Below are positions 8,287 through 15,712 of a DNA stretch of 64,000 nt, in pieces; the stretch's first letter is position 1, and each line of letters begins with the position of its first letter. Source of the stretch: Falsirhodobacter algicola (GTDB taxonomy: Bacteria > Pseudomonadota > Alphaproteobacteria > Rhodobacterales > Rhodobacteraceae); the NCBI RefSeq assembly GCF_018279165.1, contig NZ_CP047289.1, positions 1,362,501 to 1,426,500 of the forward strand, given 5' to 3'. A program made the position numbers and the translations under genes. The notes beneath the pieces were generated by a model. The model was given only the letters and a program-made list of their open reading frames with translations, was not told where the DNA came from and ran no database searches.

Positions 8287-8940
8287 ATGGCCATCCGCAT
8301 CAACGACATCGCCCCCGATTTCACGGCCGAGTCCACCGCTGGGCCGATCCGCTTCCATGACTGGATGGGCGACGGCTATGCCATCATCTTCAGCCATCCG
8401 CGCGATTTCACCCCCGTCTGCACGACCGAATTCAGCGCAGTCGCCCAATTGGCCGGCGAATTCGCCAAGCGCAACACCAAGGTGATCGGCGTGTCCGTGG
8501 ACACGGTGGACGAACATGCCAAATGGAAGAAGGACATCGAGGCCGTCGCCGCCAGCCCGGCCGATTTCCCGATCATCGACGACACCTCGCTTGCGGTGTC
8601 CAAGGCCTATGACATGCTTCCGGCCGAATACTATGCCCCCACCGAAGGGCGCACGCCCGCCCATACCGCGACGGTGCGGACGGTCTATCTGGTCGGCCCC
8701 GACCGCAAGGTGCGCCTGACGCTGTCCTATCCGATGTCGGTCGGGCGCAACTTCGCCGAGATCCTGCGCGCCCTCGATGCCGTGCAGGCGACCGACGGCG
8801 TGCCGATCGCGACCCCGGCCAACTGGATGCCCGGTCAGGACGTGATCGTCGCGCTGAGCCTGAACGACGAGCAGGCCCGCGAACGCTTCGGCGATCTGGA
8901 CATCAAGCTGCCCTATCTGCGCTTCGCACGCCAACCCTGA
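8287..8940 (+). CDS. 1-Cys peroxiredoxin (Prx6 subfamily)
   Basis: Thiol peroxidase reducing hydrogen and organic peroxides in the cytoplasm, 217 residues. The active-site motif FTPVCTTEF places the peroxidatic cysteine at residue 45, with the conserved upstream Pro/Thr and a downstream Arg in the TATVRTVYL region. Cys45 is the only cysteine in the protein, so there is no resolving cysteine and the enzyme must be recycled by an external thiol. The C-terminal extension with NWMPGQDVIV is the Prx6-type dimerisation region. GGAG precedes ATG 8287. It lies 77 bases after the glycosidase-like gene and 60 before the FAH-family gene on the same strand; no functional link among the three is evident. 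Confidence 0.93.
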   Translation: MAIRINDIAPDFTAESTAGPIRFHDWMGDGYAIIFSHPRDFTPVCTTEFSAVAQLAGEFAKRNTKVIGVSVDTVDEHAKWKKDIEAVAASPADFPIIDDTSLAVSKAYDMLPAEYYAPTEGRTPAHTATVRTVYLVGPDRKVRLTLSYPMSVGRNFAEILRALDAVQATDGVPIATPANWMPGQDVIVALSLNDEQARERFGDLDIKLPYLRFARQP

Positions 8941-9000
8941 GGGGTCTTGCAACGCCGCACGGGCTGGAGCAGGCTCCGCCGCATATGCGTGGAGGAGCCC

Positions 9001-9696
9001 ATGACCGCACTGTTTCCAGCCAAGACCTACCCGGTCCTGCCCGTGAAGGGCGAGACCGGGACCTACCCCATCGCCCGCATCTTCTGCGTCGGGCAGAACT
9101 ATGCCGATCACGCCATCGAAATGGGATCGGCCGTCGATCAGGAAGCGCCGTTCTTCTTCATGAAGGACGCGCAATCCTATGTGCCCAGCGGCGCGACCCT
9201 GCCGATCGCCCCCGGGACCGAGAACCTGCATTACGAGATGGAATTGTATCTCGTGCTGGGTGCGCCGCTGTTCCGCGCCAGCCCGGATGAGGCCGAGGCC
9301 GCGATCTGGGGCTATGGCTGCGCGCTCGACATGACGCGCCGCGATCTGCAGGGTGAGGCGAAGAAGAAGGGCCGCCCGTGGGATTTCGGCAAGAACTTCG
9401 AGCAGTCGGCCGTGATGGGCCCGGTGACGCGCGCCGCCGATCTCGGCCCCGTCGCCGATCAGCGCATCTGGCTGCGCCTTGATGGAGAGGTCCGTCAGGA
9501 CAGCACGTTGGCCCATATGGCCCGCGGCCCGGCGGAGCTTCTGTCCTACCTCTCGCGGTTCTATCACCTCGAACCGGGCGATGTGGTGATGACCGGCACG
9601 CCCGCCGGCATCGGCCCCGTGGCCGAAGGCAGCCATATCGAAGGCGGCATCGACGGGCTGGAGGGCGTGAGCCTGCGCTATACCGCCGCCGAGTGA
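9001..9696 (+). CDS. fumarylacetoacetate hydrolase (FAH) family protein
   Basis: A 231-residue single-domain FAH-fold enzyme, a metal-dependent hydrolase, isomerase or decarboxylase of beta-dicarbonyl compounds such as acylpyruvates. Seen motifs are IFCVGQNYADHAIEMG near the N-terminus, PFFFMKDAQS, the metal-binding HYEMEL (Glu-x-Glu), DMTRRDLQ, and the C-terminal VMTGTPAGIGPV. GGAGGAG lies upstream of ATG 9001 at good spacing. Size and motifs match the short YcgM/FAHD1-type proteins rather than the longer FahA. An exact substrate, for example oxaloacetate decarboxylation or acylpyruvate hydrolysis, cannot be chosen from sequence. A GC-rich hairpin follows the stop. Confidence 0.9.
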   Translation: MTALFPAKTYPVLPVKGETGTYPIARIFCVGQNYADHAIEMGSAVDQEAPFFFMKDAQSYVPSGATLPIAPGTENLHYEMELYLVLGAPLFRASPDEAEAAIWGYGCALDMTRRDLQGEAKKKGRPWDFGKNFEQSAVMGPVTRAADLGPVADQRIWLRLDGEVRQDSTLAHMARGPAELLSYLSRFYHLEPGDVVMTGTPAGIGPVAEGSHIEGGIDGLEGVSLRYTAAE

Positions 9697-9703
9697 CGCG
9701 ATC

Positions 9704-9732
9704 CGGCACCGCTTCCTTGCGCTGCGGTGCCG
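9704..9732 (+). terminator. GC-rich hairpin after FAH-family gene
   Basis: CGGCACCGC (9704-9712) and GCGGTGCCG (9724-9732) form a perfect 9-bp stem with an 11-base loop, 7 bases after the stop codon at 9694-9696. No T-run follows, so it is a terminator-like or 3'-stabilising hairpin separating the upstream genes from the rnd-kdsD-lpt run. Confidence 0.45.
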
Positions 9733-9774
9733 AAACGCATAGCTGGATGGACACCTTGCGTATCCGGAGCCGCG

Positions 9775-10389
9775 ATGACCATCCACCTGCACAAGACCGA
9801 CCTGCCCGATGGGCTGACGCTTGGCCCCGTCGTGGCCATCGACACCGAGACGATGGGCCTCGATCCGCGCCGCGACCGGCTGTGCGTGGTTCAGCTGTCC
9901 TCGGGCGACGGCGATGCGCATCTGGTGCAGATCGCGCGTGGCCAGACCCGCGCGCCGAACCTCGAACGTCTGCTGACCGACCCGGATGTGGTGAAGCTGT
10001 TCCATTACGGGCGCTTCGACATTGCCGCGCTGCAAAACGCCTTCGGGGTGGCGACCGCGCCGGTCTGGTGCACCAAGATCGCCTCCAAGCTGATCCGCAC
10101 CTTCACCGACCGTCACGGCCTGAAATACCTTCTGGCCGAACTCGTCGGGGTGGATGTGTCCAAGCAGCAGCAGACCTCCGACTGGGGCGCCGAGGAGTTG
10201 AGCCAAGCGCAGATGGATTACGCCGCATCGGACGTGCTCTATCTGCACGCGCTGAAGGCGGAGCTGGAGACGCGCCTGACGCGCGAAGGCCGCGCCGAGC
10301 TGGCGCAGCGCTGCTTCGATTTCCTGCCGACGCGGGCGCAGCTGGACCTGATGGGATGGGACGAGCCGAATGACATCTTCCACCACTGA
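9775..10389 (+). CDS. rnd: ribonuclease D-type 3'-5' exonuclease (short form)
   Basis: A 204-residue DEDDy exonuclease acting on tRNA or other structured RNA 3' ends. Exo I is DTETMGL, Exo II is HYGRFDIAAL and Exo III is YAASDVLYLH (Tyr-x3-Asp), all intact. The HRDC domains present in E. coli RNase D (about 375 residues) are absent; this short form is usual in alphaproteobacteria. The start at ATG 9775 is chosen because Exo I then lies near residue 20; the frame is open further upstream without a ribosome site. The last 20 bases overlap the start of kdsD, which places it at the head of the Kdo/LPS-transport run, as in related genomes. Confidence 0.9.
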   Translation: MTIHLHKTDLPDGLTLGPVVAIDTETMGLDPRRDRLCVVQLSSGDGDAHLVQIARGQTRAPNLERLLTDPDVVKLFHYGRFDIAALQNAFGVATAPVWCTKIASKLIRTFTDRHGLKYLLAELVGVDVSKQQQTSDWGAEELSQAQMDYAASDVLYLHALKAELETRLTREGRAELAQRCFDFLPTRAQLDLMGWDEPNDIFHH

Positions 10390-11323
10390 CTACCTTGCCA
10401 CCGCCCGCCGTGTGATCGGCATCGAGGCCGAGGCGCTGACGCTGCTGGGTGCGGCGCTGGACGACAGCTTTGCCGATGCGGTGGAACTGATCCTTGGCGC
10501 GCGGGGCCGCGTGATCGTGTCCGGCATGGGCAAATCGGGGCATGTGGCACGCAAGATCGCCGCCACCCTCGCCTCCACCGGCACGCCGGCGCAGTTCGTC
10601 CACCCGGCCGAGGCGAGCCATGGCGATCTGGGCATGGTCACCGCCGAGGATGTGGCGCTGGTCCTGTCCAACTCCGGCGAAACGCCGGAACTGGCGGATC
10701 TCGTGGCGCATACGCGGCGCTTTTCGATCCCGCTGATCGGCATCGCCTCGCGCCCCGATTCGACGCTGCTGCGGCAGGCGGATGTGGCGCTGGTGCTGCC
10801 CGCCGCCGCCGAGGCCTGCGGCACGGGCGTGGTGCCCACCACCTCCACCACCATGACGCTGGCCTTGGGCGATGCGCTGGCCGTCGCCCTGATGGAGCAT
10901 CGGCAGTTCACCCCCGAACATTTCCGCGTCTTCCATCCCGGCGGCAAGCTGGGCGCGCGGCTGGCCCGCGTGTCGGACCTGATGCATGACGAACTGCCCT
11001 TGGTGCCGGTCGACATGCCCATGTCCGAGGCGCTTCTGGTCATGAGCGGCAAGGGTTTCGGCGTTCTGGGCGTTACCGAAGAGGATCGTTTGGTCGGCAT
11101 CATCACCGACGGCGACCTTCGCCGCCACATGGCCGGGCTGCTGACCCACACCACCGGCGAGGTGATGACCCGCGGCCCCCGCACCATCACCCCCGAGGCG
11201 CTGGCCGAAAAGGCCGTCGCCGTGATGCAGGACCGCAAGATCACCGCCCTCTTCGTGGTGGAACAGGAACGGCCCGTCGGCCTGATCCAGATTCACGACT
11301 GCCTGCGCGCAGGGGTGGCCTGA
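10370..11323 (+). CDS. kdsD: D-arabinose 5-phosphate isomerase (KpsF/GutQ family)
   Basis: Interconverts D-ribulose 5-phosphate and D-arabinose 5-phosphate, the first step to Kdo for lipid A/core or capsule. The 317 residues comprise an N-terminal SIS domain (IVSGMGKSGHVARKIAATLASTG, with HPAEASHGDLGM and SNSGETPE) and two C-terminal CBS domains starting near residue 205 (MHDELPLVP; IITDGDLRRH; FVVEQERPVGLI). This is the normal length and order. It overlaps rnd by 20 bases and is separated by one base from lptC, consistent with one operon supplying Kdo and transporting LPS. kdsB for the CMP-Kdo step is in the window at 20590-21396. Confidence 0.95.
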   Translation: MTSSTTDYLATARRVIGIEAEALTLLGAALDDSFADAVELILGARGRVIVSGMGKSGHVARKIAATLASTGTPAQFVHPAEASHGDLGMVTAEDVALVLSNSGETPELADLVAHTRRFSIPLIGIASRPDSTLLRQADVALVLPAAAEACGTGVVPTTSTTMTLALGDALAVALMEHRQFTPEHFRVFHPGGKLGARLARVSDLMHDELPLVPVDMPMSEALLVMSGKGFGVLGVTEEDRLVGIITDGDLRRHMAGLLTHTTGEVMTRGPRTITPEALAEKAVAVMQDRKITALFVVEQERPVGLIQIHDCLRAGVA

Positions 11324-11324
11324 C

Positions 11325-11921
11325 ATGGGGCGCGGCGACCGGCATACGCGGCTGGTGGCACTTCTGAAGATCGTGCTGCCGCTCGTGGCGCTGGTGCTGC
11401 TGTCGACCATCTTCCTCGTGTCGCGCACGATCGACCCGGACGCCGCGATCCCCTATGCCACGATCGACGTGACGGGCCGCGCGATGGACCCGCGCATGAC
11501 CGCGCCGCACTGGTCGGGCGTGACGGGGGACGGGGCGAGCCTCGACATCACCGCCGCCGAGGCGCGCACCCCCACCGCGACCGAACCCGCCGTCGCCACC
11601 GCCCTGCGCGCCATGCTGAAGACGCCCGACGGCGTGACGACGGAAATCGCGGCCGCCCGCGGCGCCGTCGATCCCGCCGCGGGCCGCATCGACCTGAGCG
11701 AGAACGCCCGCCTGCAGAATTCCATCGGGTATGACGTGCGGATGCCCGAACTGACGACCTATCTCGACCGGACCGAGGTGATCGGACGCGGCCCCGTGAC
11801 AGCGCAGGCCCCGATGGGCCAACTGACCGCCGGCGGCATGACGCTGACCGCCGGCGCGGACGAAAATTACCGGCTGGACTTCACGAACGGGGTCAAGCTG
11901 ATATACACCCCGACCCGTTGA
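11325..11921 (+). CDS. lptC: LPS export system protein LptC
   Basis: Bitopic inner-membrane protein that takes LPS from LptB2FG and hands it to LptA in the periplasm. The 198 residues contain one membrane helix at about 10-31 (LLKIVLPLVALVLLSTIFLV) followed by a beta-jellyroll periplasmic domain. Sequence conservation is low, as is normal for LptC. The call rests on size, topology, the terminal stretch resembling the LptC consensus (DFTNGVKLIY), and position between kdsD and lptA. The ATG begins one base after the kdsD stop. Confidence 0.88.
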   Translation: MGRGDRHTRLVALLKIVLPLVALVLLSTIFLVSRTIDPDAAIPYATIDVTGRAMDPRMTAPHWSGVTGDGASLDITAAEARTPTATEPAVATALRAMLKTPDGVTTEIAAARGAVDPAAGRIDLSENARLQNSIGYDVRMPELTTYLDRTEVIGRGPVTAQAPMGQLTAGGMTLTAGADENYRLDFTNGVKLIYTPTR

Positions 11922-11940
11922 CCCCAGAACGCCCGAGGAC

Positions 11941-12429
11941 ATGATGCTGAAACCGCTGCTGCTTCTGGCCGTTCTGGGAATGCCCCTGACCGCGATGGCG
12001 CAAGACGCCCGGATCGACTTCGGCGGCCTGTCGCAGGACACCTCGGCCCCGGTTTCGGTCGATGCCGACAGCCTCTCGGTCGATCAGGCCACGGGCCAGG
12101 CCCTGTTCGAGGGCAATGTCCGTGTGGGCCAAGGCACGATGCGGCTCGCCGCCGACCGCGTGACCGTCCGCTATGGAGAGAGCGAGGGCGAGATCAGCGC
12201 CCTCGAGGCCGCCGGCAATGTCACGCTGAGCAATGGCGATGTCGCCGCCGAGGCGCAGGAAGCGACCTACACCATCGGTTCGGGCGTGGTGGAGATGCGC
12301 GGCGATGTGCTGCTTACCCAAGGGCGCAGCACCATCGCCGGGCAATCGCTGCGCATCGATCTGCAATCGGGCACCGGCACCGTGCAGGGCCGCGTGCAGA
12401 CGCTGTTCCAGCCGGGACAGGGCGAATGA
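11941..12429 (+). CDS. lptA: LPS transport periplasmic protein LptA
   Basis: Periplasmic bridge protein of the Lpt machine, 162 residues. A signal peptide (MMLKPLLLLAVLGMPLTAMAQ, cleavage after AMA-Q) precedes an OstA/LptA beta-jellyroll with its repeating pattern: VSVDADSLSVDQATGQALFEGNVRVGQG, then AAGNVTLSNGD and MRGDVLLTQGRSTIAG. The start could be either of the two adjacent ATGs (11941 or 11944). It overlaps lptB by 4 bases (ATGA). Confidence 0.93.
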   Translation: MMLKPLLLLAVLGMPLTAMAQDARIDFGGLSQDTSAPVSVDADSLSVDQATGQALFEGNVRVGQGTMRLAADRVTVRYGESEGEISALEAAGNVTLSNGDVAAEAQEATYTIGSGVVEMRGDVLLTQGRSTIAGQSLRIDLQSGTGTVQGRVQTLFQPGQGE

Positions 12430-13157
12430 GCGACACCGGCCTTTCCGTCCGCAACCTGCGCAAGAATTACAAGCGGCGCACGGTGATCCGCGATGTCAGC
12501 CTCGATCTGGGGCGCGGCGAGGTGGTGGCGCTTCTGGGGCCGAACGGGTCGGGCAAGACGACCTGCTTCTACTCCATCGCCGGGCTCGTCACCCCCGAAG
12601 GCGGGCAGGTGATGATCGACGGGCGCGACGTGACGGCGTTGCCGATGTACCGCCGGGCGCTGATGGGCATCGGCTATCTTCCGCAAGAGGTGTCGATCTT
12701 TCGCGGCCTGTCGGTCGAGGACAACATCCTCGCCGTTCTGGAAATCCGCGAGCCCGACCGCCACCGCCGCCGCGAGCGGCTGGAGGAACTCCTGTCGGAA
12801 TTCTCCATCACGCATATCCGCCGGTCCGCCGCGCTGGCCCTGTCGGGCGGGGAACGGCGCCGGGTGGAGATCGCGCGCTGCCTTGCCGCGGACCCGTCCT
12901 ATGTGCTGCTGGACGAACCCTTCGCCGGTGTCGATCCCATCGCCGTGGGCGATATCCGGTCGCTGGTGCAGGATCTGACGCGCCGCCGCATCGGGGTGCT
13001 GATCACCGATCACAACGTCCGCGAAACGCTGGGCATCGTGGACCGCGCCTATATCCTGCATGACGGCACGATCCTGAAATCGGGCACGACCGAGGACATC
13101 GTGGCCGACGACATGGTCCGTCAGGTCTATCTCGGCGACAGCTTCACCCTTGGATAG
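12426..13157 (+). CDS. lptB: LPS export ABC transporter ATP-binding protein LptB
   Basis: Cytoplasmic ATPase powering LPS extraction by LptB2FG. In 243 residues the motifs are Walker A GPNGSGKTT, Q-loop LPQEVSIFRGLSV (characteristic LptB wording), signature LSGGERRR, Walker B LLDEPFAGVDP, and H-loop TDHNVRETL. All are intact. Start ATG overlaps the lptA stop. In many proteobacteria rpoN follows lptB; here the next gene is hpf with no rpoN. A small hairpin lies in the 113-base gap before hpf. The LptF/LptG permeases are not in the window. Confidence 0.97.
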   Translation: MSDTGLSVRNLRKNYKRRTVIRDVSLDLGRGEVVALLGPNGSGKTTCFYSIAGLVTPEGGQVMIDGRDVTALPMYRRALMGIGYLPQEVSIFRGLSVEDNILAVLEIREPDRHRRRERLEELLSEFSITHIRRSAALALSGGERRRVEIARCLAADPSYVLLDEPFAGVDPIAVGDIRSLVQDLTRRRIGVLITDHNVRETLGIVDRAYILHDGTILKSGTTEDIVADDMVRQVYLGDSFTLG

Positions 13158-13215
13158 GTCCGGGCGCGCTATTTTGCCGTCCCCCGCACTGCGCACTGGA
13201 TTTCGATGCGCACAT

Positions 13216-13236
13216 GCCCATCATTAGAAGATGGGC
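13216..13236 (+). repeat. small hairpin between lptB and hpf
   Basis: GCCCATC (13216-13222) and GATGGGC (13230-13236) pair over a 7-base loop and are followed by CCTTTG, a poor T-tract. It could weakly terminate lptB transcription or be part of the hpf leader. It starts 59 bases after the lptB stop and ends 35 bases before the hpf start. Confidence 0.35.
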
Positions 13237-13270
13237 CCTTTGCGGTCCGCATGCTTGAAGGAGGACGACC

Positions 13271-13846
13271 ATGCGTTACCAGATCAGCGGGAAACAGATC
13301 GACATCGGCGAAGCTCTGCAGACCCATGTCCGATCCGAGCTGAACGAGATGATCGAGAAGTATGCTCAGCGTCCGACCGACGCGATGATCATCTTTTCGC
13401 GGATTGCGCATGAATACACCTGCGAGGTCGTCATCCATTTGTCCACCGGTCTGAACATTTCGGCCAAGGCCCGCGCCTCGGAAATCTATGCCACATTCGA
13501 GGCCGCGCGCGAGAAAATGGACAAGCAGGTCCGCCGCTACAAACGCCGTCTGCGCGACCACCACCGCGAGCGGACGACGCCGGTTGAATTCGGGGGCGCA
13601 TCCTCTTATATCCTTGCGCCATCCGAGGAGGCCGACGAGGCCGAGGATCAAGCATGGCAGCCGATGATCATCGCCGAGACCGAGGCCCGCGTGCCCGCGA
13701 TCACGGTGGGTGAGGCCGTCATGCAGCTGGAACTTGGGGGGCAGCAGATGCTTGTCTTCCGCAACGAAGGACATGGGGGCGTGAACGTCGTCTATCGCCG
13801 CGATGACGGCAATATCGGCTGGATCGACCCGCGCAACACAAAGTGA
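13271..13846 (+). CDS. hpf: long-form ribosome hibernation promoting factor
   Basis: Binds idle 30S subunits and promotes 100S dimer formation. The 191 residues contain the N-terminal S30AE domain (MRYQISGKQIDIGEALQ, AKARASEIYATFEAAREKMDKQVRRYKRRL), a variable acidic linker (about 110-125), and the C-terminal dimerisation domain (ITVGEAVMQLELGGQQMLVFRNEGHGGVNVVYRRDDGNIGWI). Having both domains makes it the long form, which dimerises ribosomes without RMF. AAGGAGG precedes the ATG. It is followed after 24 bases by ptsN, the usual partner. Confidence 0.95.
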   Translation: MRYQISGKQIDIGEALQTHVRSELNEMIEKYAQRPTDAMIIFSRIAHEYTCEVVIHLSTGLNISAKARASEIYATFEAAREKMDKQVRRYKRRLRDHHRERTTPVEFGGASSYILAPSEEADEAEDQAWQPMIIAETEARVPAITVGEAVMQLELGGQQMLVFRNEGHGGVNVVYRRDDGNIGWIDPRNTK

Positions 13847-13870
13847 TGGCCCCGCCGGGCCGGAGATCGC

Positions 13871-14335
13871 ATGGAATTGACGAAGATCCTCGCGCCTGGC
13901 GCGGTCCGCGTGATCGGGCATATCTCGAGCAAGAAGCGCCTGTTTCAGGATCTGGGCGAGATGGCCGCCGCGGCCTACGGCATCGGGGCCGCGGGCGCGA
14001 TCGACGGGCTTCAGGAACGTGAAAGCCTTGGACCGACCGGCGTGGGGCATGGCATCGCCCTGCCCCATGCCCGCCTGCACAACCTTCCGGCCATTCAGGG
14101 CGTGTTCGTCCGGCTGGAAAAGCCGCTAGACTACGACAGCGTGGACCGCCAGCCGGTGGATCTGATCTTCGCCCTCTTCGCGCCCAAGGATTCGGGCGTC
14201 GATCACCTCAAGGCGCTGGCGCTGGTGTCGCGCACGATGCGCGATCAGCAGATCTGCCAGAAGCTGCGCGCCAATTCCGATCCCGCCAAACTGCACGCCA
14301 TCCTGACCGAGGCCCGCGGCTCGCAGGCGGCCTGA
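13871..14335 (+). CDS. ptsN: PTS IIA-like nitrogen regulatory protein PtsN
   Basis: Phosphoacceptor of the nitrogen PTS (PtsP-NPr-PtsN), a cytoplasmic regulator rather than a sugar transporter. The 154-residue EIIA-Ntr domain shows the active-site stretch GVGHGIALPHARL with phosphorylatable His66, and FALFAPKDSGVDHLKALA near the C-terminus. It directly follows hpf. Its stop TGA (14333-14335) abuts the stop of the convergent sulfotransferase-like gene, leaving no space for a terminator. The classic rpoN neighbour is missing from this locus. Confidence 0.95.
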   Translation: MELTKILAPGAVRVIGHISSKKRLFQDLGEMAAAAYGIGAAGAIDGLQERESLGPTGVGHGIALPHARLHNLPAIQGVFVRLEKPLDYDSVDRQPVDLIFALFAPKDSGVDHLKALALVSRTMRDQQICQKLRANSDPAKLHAILTEARGSQAA

Positions 14336-15712
14336 TCAGTCGAACCCGAAAAGGTCGTAATCGCGCGCATAGGCGTCGCGCGCGGCGGCCTTCACGGTGT
14401 CATCCACGATCTCCTCCAGCGCAAAGAGCGGCGGATCGCCGGCGGGCGGAAGGTCCGCCTGCGGCAATCCGTGACGGCGCCCGAGGAAGGCGAGCCCTTC
14501 GGCCAGATCATCCTCGCGCAGGATCAGATCGGGGCTGCGGAAGCGGGCGAACCCTTCGATCAGCGCCGCTTGGCTGGCCAGCCGCGCGCTGACCTTCAGG
14601 TTCGTCTGCCCGCCGAGATAGGCCTTCAGGAACCGCAGGAAGCACAGGAAGGCCGTGCGGTAATCCTCGGCGGTGTTGCGGCGGCGGGGCATCTGCATGC
14701 CATAGACGCGCTTCAGAACGCCCACGACTTCGGGCATCTCGCGGGTCAGCACCTCGCGTTCGAACAGGGCATGGGCGCGCACGAGGGGATGGCGTAGCAC
14801 CGTGAAGGCCTGCCAGCCCGGCTGCCCCCGGCCCCAGTCGCGCAGGGTGCGGCGGTCGGCCTCGGCCAGCACCCCCCGCGAAACCTGATCGAGCCATGCC
14901 GTCACCTGCGCCTCCGGCCCGCCCCGCATCGGCATGAACAGGAGCGGCGCCTCGCGCCCGGCGATATAGGTGGTGGCGACGGCGCCGCGGCGCGGCTCGA
15001 AGGTCGGCACCTTGGAGAGCGAGAAGCGGTCGATGCGCGCCAGCGCCTCCTCCACCGCCTCGGGATTCTCCAGCTTTTGCCAGATCGGTTCGGGGTTCTG
15101 CTTCTTCAGCTTGTCATCGACCGCCTCCAGCCGACCCTCGATGCCGAGGAACCCCGCAAGGCCGTTCAGCACCTCCACATCCTGCAGATCGTCGTAATCG
15201 ATGTGGAAGGCCGCCTGCCCCGTCACCTGAAGCCGCCGCTGCACATGGTCGTAGAACTCCGCCAGACCGTCCAGATGGCGGACGAACTCCGCCGGATCGA
15301 AACGCACCTTGGCGCTGCGCAGGGCGCGGATGTTGGTCAGCCGCCATTGCCCCGTTTCCCGCGCGATCAGAAGCGAGACATAACTGTCGAGCGGATTGCG
15401 CGTCAGCACGATCTTGGCGCAGGTCGGATCGTCCAGCACCGCCGCGATCACCCGCGGGTCATGGTCGTGGAACAGCCGGAAACCGGGCATCCCCTCGGTC
15501 TGCAGGCGCATCCGCTCGAGGAAGGCCAGCGGGTCGGCATCGCGCTCGGCCAGCGTCGTGTCCAGCAGCGTGTCTTGATTGAGCTTGCCCATGAAGCCGG
15601 GGTTGAACACCTCGCCATAGCTGGTGATGCCGGGAAAGGCGTTCAGGCTCGCCTCGAGAAAGTTGGAGCCGGTCCGCATCGCCGCGAACATCACAAAGCT
15701 TCTATACGTCAC
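14336..15712 (-). CDS. sulfotransferase-like protein (NodH/Stf0-like, two-part)
   Basis: Probable PAPS-dependent sulfotransferase of 458 residues. The N-terminal half begins with the 5'-phosphosulfate-binding type sequence FAAMRTGSNFLEASLNAFPG and contains ITSYGEVFNP, GFRLFHDHD and the 3'-phosphate-binding type stretch KIVLTRNPLDSYVSLLIARETGQW. These are NodH/Stf0-like features. The second half (about 245-458) contains FTVLRHPLVRAHALFEREVL, which resembles the RHP-x-R element of carbohydrate sulfotransferases, so it may be a second, divergent domain. The start is a GTG at 15712, overlapping the upstream gene by 11 bases; ATG 15691 is possible but would remove conserved residues. It is last in a galU-glycosyltransferase run, suggesting a glycan acceptor. 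Activity is inferred. Confidence 0.75.
   Translation of the reverse strand: MTYRSFVMFAAMRTGSNFLEASLNAFPGITSYGEVFNPGFMGKLNQDTLLDTTLAERDADPLAFLERMRLQTEGMPGFRLFHDHDPRVIAAVLDDPTCAKIVLTRNPLDSYVSLLIARETGQWRLTNIRALRSAKVRFDPAEFVRHLDGLAEFYDHVQRRLQVTGQAAFHIDYDDLQDVEVLNGLAGFLGIEGRLEAVDDKLKKQNPEPIWQKLENPEAVEEALARIDRFSLSKVPTFEPRRGAVATTYIAGREAPLLFMPMRGGPEAQVTAWLDQVSRGVLAEADRRTLRDWGRGQPGWQAFTVLRHPLVRAHALFEREVLTREMPEVVGVLKRVYGMQMPRRRNTAEDYRTAFLCFLRFLKAYLGGQTNLKVSARLASQAALIEGFARFRSPDLILREDDLAEGLAFLGRRHGLPQADLPPAGDPPLFALEEIVDDTVKAAARDAYARDYDLFGFD

Noticed and set aside
3889-8940. Very long open frame on the plus strand (over 1,600 codons) covering macA-macB and beyond
   Set aside because: It is mostly antisense to genes with clear motifs, and its translation is Arg/His/Gln-rich without domains. 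Only its last part, from 8287, is the real peroxiredoxin.
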